Part shown: positions 57,991 through 64,000 of the stretch, one piece after another
How the letters are laid out: each line of letters starts with the position of its first letter
How positions within the stretch are numbered: position 1 is the first letter of the stretch
From: Quillaja saponaria
Lineage: Eukaryota > Streptophyta > Magnoliopsida > Fabales > Quillajaceae
Direction of reading: 5' to 3'
DNA length: 64,000 nucleotides
NCBI GenBank assembly: GCA_029379385.1
Contig: CM055611.1
Coordinates: 16,562,062-16,626,061, forward strand
Position numbers and translations under genes: made by a program
Notes under the pieces: model-generated
Database searches by the model: none
Seen by the model: the letters and a program-made list of their open reading frames with translations, nothing else
Told to the model about the DNA's origin: nothing

Positions 57991-60951
57991 AAAAATAACT
58001 CTTCAAGGTTTCAGCCCTTTGGGAATTTTATGACGTCTTTGACAAAAAGACAGCCCTCACTTGGCATGATACTCAGTCTTTAGGCCTCCTTCACCCAAGT
58101 TGAGGGTTCAAACCCCAACCTCTCTTTGTACCAAAAAATATATATATATATATCTTTTTCGGTTTTATTGGAAGTATTAAAGTGTTGTTTGGGTAAGTTG
58201 TGTGTAAAAATGCTATGTGTAAAAATACTTTTTAAGTAGAGCTATTTAAAAAGTTTTATATAAAATACTGAAAAAGTGTTTCAATAAATTAATATAAAAA
58301 TACTGTGAGATATAAGATTTATTTTCTAAAAAAAATATTGAGCATTAATATTACAAAATATCATTTTGAAAAATATTATAATTATATTTATCTAAATAAA
58401 ATAATTATTACAATTCATTTGAACTCTTATTATTTTTAATTTGAAAAAGTTTTTTTTTCTAGTTCATTTCAGCTTTTAGGACTCCAAAAGATTAAAATAC
58501 TTTTCCGTAAAGTTTTAAAAAATAAAATATTTATTATCAAACAGCTTTGTAAATAAGTTAAACCCAAAACTTTTTTAAAAGCTAAACTAAACGGGCCTAA
58601 AATTGAAAAGTTATAGAGATTAACATATTGCAAATAAAAATATAATCTAAAATGTTGATGACAGAATAGAAAAAGTAAAATATACTTATGACAACTAGAA
58701 TTAAAACTTTTTATGTAAAAATAAGAAAAAAAACTTCCTACTAATTTGAAAATGAAGATAATATTTTTGGAAGTACTGTTAACATATACACAAGTATGTT
58801 TGGATTTTAATAATATCAACTTTTTCATATGGACAAATAAACCAGTTTTAAATTGTTAAAACTACGTACTTAATAATAAAGGTTTGTTTTAGAAAGTTCC
58901 TTAGTGCTCCAATTTCCCAAACATCCCATCCCTTAATGCAATCAAAGCCCCCCCTCTCCCGGTCTCCCCTATCTTCTTTCTCCATACTCCATTCATTGCA
59001 CTGAACCATTTAAGAATTGCAAATCAATCCAGTAACCAGATTTTACACCGTCCATGACATTTTTTTTTTTTTTTTTTTTCATTATTTGAGGTTGGTTTCC
59101 ATAGAATTTGTTGACTGTGTACAATTTTATTCATATAGAATATATATTATAGAATATGGAAATATGGTTTAGAGGCCTTAAATTTTACAATTCTTTTTCG
59201 GATGGTTGATAAATAAGCACATGAAAATGGAAAAGAATCAAGATGGAGATGAGAAAAATTGAGCAACTTCTATATTTTCATTGCGTAGAAAGCTAGAAAG
59301 AGAAAATAACAAGCTTTGTCTATTCCTTGGTACCACAAACACAGAGCCATAAAGAGAGGGAGGGAGACAGAAAAAGCATGTAATGATTTGTTTCAAAAAG
59401 TAAATTTAATTTACGTAAATATTAAAATACCCTTAAAATTTTATTGGTATTTAACATAGAAAAGTGTATTGTTTAGTACAATTAAAAAACATGATACCAA
59501 TTTATGATATATAATAAAACTAATCCTAAACCATTACACCCTAAATGATGGCTAGTCAATTTGTTGAAAATGTTAATTTTATTCTTTTAGTAATAATTTT
59601 TTAAATTAATTATAGTAATTAATGAAATATTAAAAATTAAAAATATCCTTATCTAAAGGAGATTCGAATCCATGAATTAATAAGGGAGCACACTTTTTTA
59701 AAGCATCATACCAATTAACTTCTTGTGATAAATATTTTACTTTTAAAGATATATGTATAGAATTATAAATATAAAAAGAGACACAATATATATATATATA
59801 TATATATAATTAGGCCACATAAAGAGAGGAACTAAAATTAATTTATGAAAATAACTTATAATTCGACTATATTATAGTGGATTTTATTTTTTTATTTATA
59901 GACACTACATTATCATAATAATAATAATGGGTTGTAAGTTAATAACCAAGCCATATATATATATAGTATAGTTGTAGGATATGATATCATATATATAAAT
60001 ATTACCGATGCATGCATTTCTTTATTAACACAATGAGTTGCAATGTCACAATGAAAAGTGTACGTCTTTGACATAAAAACTATATCAATTAGGACGTTTT
60101 TACAGCACAACTTTAATGTCTTACTGCGTAATGAAAATACTCAACTGCACAACAAAATGACATGAGAGTACTCTCCTGGTAGGGACAAATATAAATCATT
60201 TGATCAGATGTGTATGGTGAGTTTTGAAGCTTCCAAGATCCATTGCTAGTTGGAGTAATGTTATAAATATAAAAGGGACACACGAGATAAAATATATTAT
60301 TCAATCACATCATATATCTAGAATCATAGAATATTTCTTTTTGGTACAACAGAAAGGTTCAATTTTGCACTTTAAACTAGTGATTATATCGAAGAGACAC
60401 AATCTCAATTCTCAACGGAAATCCTCTTTTGAAAAGGCAATATCAATTTACAACTACAATAATTTTACAAACTTGATTTATTTGAAGCAGTCAGTTTCAA
60501 CATTTTAAACCTAAATTATTTTAATTATATATACGTTATTATAACATTACTATAACGGATCGTGATGACTTTCACATCATATTACACCACCGCACATTTT
60601 ATCCACCACTTGTCTTGATTCATCATTATAAAATCATTAATATAAGTAGTACTTTAAATATATTAACGGGTAATTTATGTTTATTTGTTTACAGAAGATC
60701 GAATATGAAATTTTAATCCACCAACAACTCCCCATAATGCCTGATATCAATACAACCCTAAACAATAGGGAAATCTTACAAATATAATGAATCTGTCCTT
60801 TAAAAAATATAAGGAATAAGGAAGCCATCAAAGGGCTTGAAGGGATCAGTACATATGTGGAAACCATACATAAAAGGAGACAAATTGGAAGGAGAAGAGA
60901 AAGAAAAGAATATATATAGAAGAAAATAGAGTGATTAGAAGGAAAACAACA
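57991..60951. other. Non-coding, rest of copy C and flank of the second peptide gene
   Basis: No gene supported. It contains TA repeats (58138-58153, 59785-59808), a C-rich patch (58950-58975) and the segment 59760-59985 shared with 24240-24490. The 119-codon minus-strand frame at 58469-58828 is low-complexity and unrecognised. Confidence 0.45.
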
Positions 60952-61203
60952 ATGAAGAAGATGATCTTCAGTATTATGATTCTTCTAGTTATATTAGTAC
61001 AAGTTAGCCAAACTCGCCCTCTAACCTCAATAACTTCCCCTTCACTTCCATCCTCTTCTTTCTTTTTCTTCCCAAATGAAATGAGATTCAAAATGACACC
61101 CCAAGGATGTCATCTTCTATGTCACGAGAGACACAACCATCGACAAATTTTATATAAAATCTTGTATGGCTTTTTTTATGCACATTGCATGCGTCGCAAC
61201 TAA
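60952..61203 (+). CDS. Small secreted cysteine peptide precursor (83 aa), diverged paralogue D
   Basis: Starts MKKMIFS; the signal peptide occupies residues 1-21 (ends S-Q-T) and the mature chain again begins RPL. A Ser/Pro/Phe-rich linker (25-41) is followed by the conserved core KMTPQGCHLLCHERH (47-61), a hydrophobic segment (66-75) and AHCMRRN (77-83). It shares the signal peptide, RPL, C-H-x-x-C-H-(D/E)-R-H and CMR-x-N landmarks with the product of 56065-56322. The position equivalent to Cys75 is Phe, so only three cysteines remain (53, 57, 79). This suggests a changed disulfide, an intermolecular bond or a free thiol. Single exon. The open frame is full-length, so it may be expressed; function unknown. 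Confidence 0.7.
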   Translation: MKKMIFSIMILLVILVQVSQTRPLTSITSPSLPSSSFFFFPNEMRFKMTPQGCHLLCHERHNHRQILYKILYGFFYAHCMRRN

Positions 61204-62266
61204 TGCAATTGAAGTATCAAGCACAAAGTTACTAAAAGTGAAGATTTATTTCTCTCTCTCTTTTTGTTTAATTTTGTATATGTTCTTTTGACTTCAATAG
61301 TTCTTTAACAAATTTCTCATTTACTTGGAAGTAGTAAAAATCTTTTGCGCGTTGGAGGAAGTTTAAGATCTTATGCAGTGAGATTCTTGAAATCGAACCC
61401 CATGAAGAGGATCAAATTTTTACCATTGTACCTTTTTTTTCCCATTATTTATAGTATTAATAGTAGCTTCTTATGTCTTTTCTATGTGTGTGATAACCTC
61501 TAGTAGCTCCTATTGATTACATCTAAATTCTTCTTTTTAAGAAGTAAAGATCAAACCTTCATTATGATAGAAAACAGGTTAGGCATGCTACACTCGCATA
61601 GTTCATATTGAACCTTCACTCAACCAAAAGTCACATACTTTTTTTTTAAATAATTTACTACAGCCGGTTTGTTGCTTCTTCTCTTGCATTAAGAAAATCC
61701 GTGTGTGTAAGAAAAACACAATCTTTTTTTCTTCAAAAATGTATTCAATTCAAAATTAATATTGTTACAGTGTTTTTAATTATTATTTCATCACGTTAGT
61801 TTTAATCAAATGGGTTAATTAGATGTTATATAATACAATTGTATAGATTTTTACAAGCAGGTGCACGTGGAACTGAATAGGTTGTGCCTATTCTTCTAAA
61901 TAAAATCGTGTCCGAGTTTCTCTATCTGTGCGGGTCCAAGACTAGAATAAAAGGGAAAATTTGAAATTCTAGTTTATCCCAATTTTAAGCAGAGAAAATT
62001 ATGGGAATGTGAACTCGTAAGTGGAGGGAAATGATAGTAACCGTCTTAACCGTCAATACCCCAACAATGAAAGAATAGCAATTTTAGATAACACACCTAC
62101 AGACAAAGAGGGAGAGGAGGAGAGGAAGAGAGAGAGAGAGAGATTTAAAGGTAAAGGAAGAAACACAGTGAAGCATTGTAGAGAGTCATTAAACAACAAG
62201 TTCATCTAACTCTGGGAAAATTCAGAGACATTAATTTTTGTTTGTGGATCTGAGTGGAAATTTAAA
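61204..62266 (+). promoter_or_regulatory. Upstream region of DUO1
   Basis: About 1.06 kb between the small-peptide gene and DUO1 with no other gene. Visible elements are a G-box core CACGTG at 61864-61869, paired TAACCGT motifs (below) and a GA-rich 5' leader at about 62108-62145. The leader probably belongs to the 5' UTR. No TATA box can be placed with confidence. Confidence 0.5.
62038..62053 (+). promoter_or_regulatory. Two tandem MYB-type sites, TAACCGT x2
   Basis: TAACCGT at 62038-62044 and again at 62047-62053, 9 bp apart start to start, about 215-230 bp before the DUO1 ATG. They match the YAACYGY-type site bound by DUO1-class R2R3-MYBs, so auto- or cross-regulation is possible. Matching by eye only. 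Confidence 0.5.
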
Positions 62267-63643
62267 ATGGAAAGGAAGAACGATCAAGATGTTATAAGGA
62301 AAGGACCATGGAAAGCAGAGGAAGATGAAGTTCTTATTAATCATGTGAAGAAGAATGGTCCAAGAGATTGGAGCTCCATTCAATCCAAAGGCCTTTTGCA
62401 AAGGACTGGAAAGTCTTGTCGCCTTCGTTGGGTCAATAAGCTTAGACCAAACTTGAAGAAGTAAGTTTTTCCTCTCTTCCTCTCTCTCTCTGTGTACTGT
62501 CTCTGTGTCTCTGTGATGATATACAAATGTTAGTTATTTTGTGTTTTGCTGGTGTTTGATGAAATGACAATGCTGGGTTTGCCTGAGATTTGATGTTTAG
62601 TCTCACTTTCAAGTAGTTATTAGAGATGGGTTTTGTCTAAATGTTTGATGGGGAAGTCTTTTTCTTTGTTTTTGTTAGTGGGTCGAAGTTTTCAAGAGAA
62701 GAAGAGAGATTGGTGATTGAGTTGCAAGCACAGTTTGGCAACAAATGGGCACGGATTGCTACCTATTTGCCAGGCAGAACAGATAACGATGTTAAGAATT
62801 TTTGGAGTAGCAGACAGAAGAGGCTGGCAAGGCTTCTGCAGACATCAGCAACAGCTTCAAAGTCCCAGAAAAATAAAAGAGGTCCAATTTGTCATGATCT
62901 TTCCACTTTGGAGGTATTTGAAATGGGTCAAATCCAGTTTGTTTTTTCTGCCATAAATTCTTCATTTTGTGTTCAATTTAATTTTTCTCTATATTCACTT
63001 TATTTGCTTAGAGGATATAGGAATGTCCAGTCCAAGAAGAATAGTTAAAACTTCTTAGTGAATCCATGTGATAAGTCTTACTTGGGGCATCATTTTGCCT
63101 ACAATTGGAATAATGTTTATTTCCTTTTAGGCTCCAAAGTTCAGTTCCTTTTCAGAGGGGGAATCCTCATCAAAGGCTCAGTCATGTTCTTCATCTTACA
63201 TTGACAATTCTGAGATTATCAAAATGGTGCCCTTACCAGATCTTGTAAAGCCCCAGCTGCTTAGTAATTGTGAAACAAACCTTGCTCAACAGGAGTTCAT
63301 CCCAACTGAGAGGTACCCTTGGATTGACACCTATACACACAGTCTTTTCCCTCAGGTTTTACAACCACTACCAGACCTATCATTCTCAACAGGCAGCCAA
63401 GAACTTTTGGCTACAATTGATGACACAAATCTTATCGATGTCTTCGGACCTCTGTATGCTTCTGAGCTTGGAATTGGAGCTCAATTTCCTAATGGCCAAG
63501 CATTCTCTGAACCAGTAGGAAGTTGCATTAATGAGGAAAGGGTGAAAACTGAGAATCCCACAACCCCGGAAAGCTTCTTCGATGACTTCCCAGCCGATAT
63601 GTTTGATCATATCGAGCCACCTCGAAGCCCATCAAACTTTTAG
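62267..63643 (+). CDS. DUO1: R2R3-MYB transcription factor DUO1 (DUO POLLEN 1), three exons
   Basis: Exons 62267-62460, 62679-62913 and 63131-63643; introns use GT-AG (donors gtaagt, gtattt; acceptors ttgttag, ccttttag). The spliced protein is about 313 residues. R2 lies at about 12-62 with Trp 15, 35 and 55 (KGPWKAEEDEVLINHVKK, GPRDWSSI, SCRLRWVNKLRPNLKN). R3 lies at about 67-116 with Phe 69, Trp 88 and Trp 107 (NKWARIATYLPGRTDNDVKN, FWSSRQKRLARLL). The linker G-S-K-F has the extra lysine (Lys68) that marks DUO1 against ordinary R2R3-MYBs. The C-terminus ends with SFFDDFPADMFDHIEPP, the acidic activation motif of DUO1. In Arabidopsis DUO1 drives generative-cell division and sperm gene expression in pollen. 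No coding defects seen. Confidence 0.93.
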
Positions 63644-64000
63644 CCACATTGACATTGATGCTTCTTAGTGGCAGATCATCGTTTGTACCATTCTCATTTG
63701 TTCAGAGATTTAGCTAGTTATTATAGCCTGTAACTGTTGTTATTAGTACTATTTGTACCAAGACTTTGAAGTTCCATATGGACATCGTTATTTGCCGAAC
63801 TGTGTCTTTTAATGGCCCCTCAAGTCAGCATTTTCGTCAAACGTCAAGGACAAAGGGCTAAACATGACACAAAACGGAACTGAAGAGGCCCTGAATTGTA
63901 AACTCATCACGTGTGAGAAAGTGATATTGTTTTATACAGCAATCGTACCTAACTTGCTCGTAGTGGGGAAAGGAAAAAGGTGAAAGGAGCAAGTTCAATC
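63644..64000 (+). other. DUO1 3' UTR and downstream flank
   Basis: No further gene starts before the window ends. No canonical AATAAA was noticed close to the stop codon. Confidence 0.45.

Larger units (their letters stand above)
52035..60000. repeat. Segmental duplication, copy C
   Basis: Collinear with copy B (2795-24500), as set out there. Because it lacks both copy-B insertions, it supplies empty sites at 52080-52083 (CACTA-1) and 56119-56123 (gypsy-1). It carries the intact peptide gene at 56065-56322. Confidence 0.75.

Noticed and set aside
58100..58145. Possible SINE: B-box-like GGTTCAAACCC followed by A-rich and TA-rich tail
   Set aside because: No convincing A box, no target duplication and no second copy in the window.
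58469..58828. 119-codon minus-strand frame
   Set aside because: Low-complexity Phe/Tyr/Lys-rich translation of AT-rich DNA; no similarity.
62021..62209. 62-codon frame in the DUO1 leader as an upstream ORF or separate gene
   Set aside because: It opens with GTG and not ATG, and its sequence is GA-microsatellite driven; better read as 5' UTR.

Overview
The window is nuclear DNA from a flowering plant, most likely a eudicot. It is AT-rich, with introns, plant-type LTR retrotransposons, CACTA transposons, LINE relics, hAT/MULE-like non-autonomous elements and a plastid-derived tRNA. I cannot name the species. There are no prokaryotic features, rRNA genes or CRISPR arrays. Only three protein genes look intact: two small secreted cysteine-peptide genes and an R2R3-MYB gene at the right end that I recognise as DUO1, the male-germline (sperm-lineage) regulator. 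Almost everything else is nested mobile DNA.

Layout. 1-2840: degraded repeats, including an old CACTA transposase relic (about 1430-2050). 2841-14883: a 12-kb CACTA element with TSD ATT, a decayed transposase and a TNPA-like gene, and a long-TIR foldback element nested inside. 14884-24500: flank of that element (duplication copy B). It holds a dead small-peptide gene that is split by a complete Ty3/gypsy chromovirus (18025-23307, TSD AACTC). 25028-26365: foldback element carrying a decayed plastid-type tRNA-Ser(UGA). 27020-28330: DUF247 pseudogene. 29327-35333: a 6-kb inverted-repeat structure around hAT- and Helitron-like repeats. From about 35160: the 3' end of another chromovirus, whose 3' LTR is split by a second CACTA element of 15.2 kb (35774-51001, TSD GAA). 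That element contains another gypsy element (36413-41282), an hAT-like MITE (42296-42799) and a long LTR relic (44001-46825). 52035-60000: duplication copy C, paralogous to copy B, with LINE relics and the intact peptide gene (56065-56322). 60952-61203: a second, more diverged peptide gene. 62267-63643: DUO1 in three exons.

History that can be read directly. A segment carrying a small secreted peptide gene was duplicated. One copy then received the 12-kb CACTA and the gypsy insertion, the latter inside the peptide reading frame, and decayed. The other copy preserves both empty sites and the intact gene. The most novel item is this tandem peptide family (signal peptide, mature N-terminus RPL, C-X3-C-X19-C-X3-C, C-terminal CMR-x-N), which I cannot assign to a known family.
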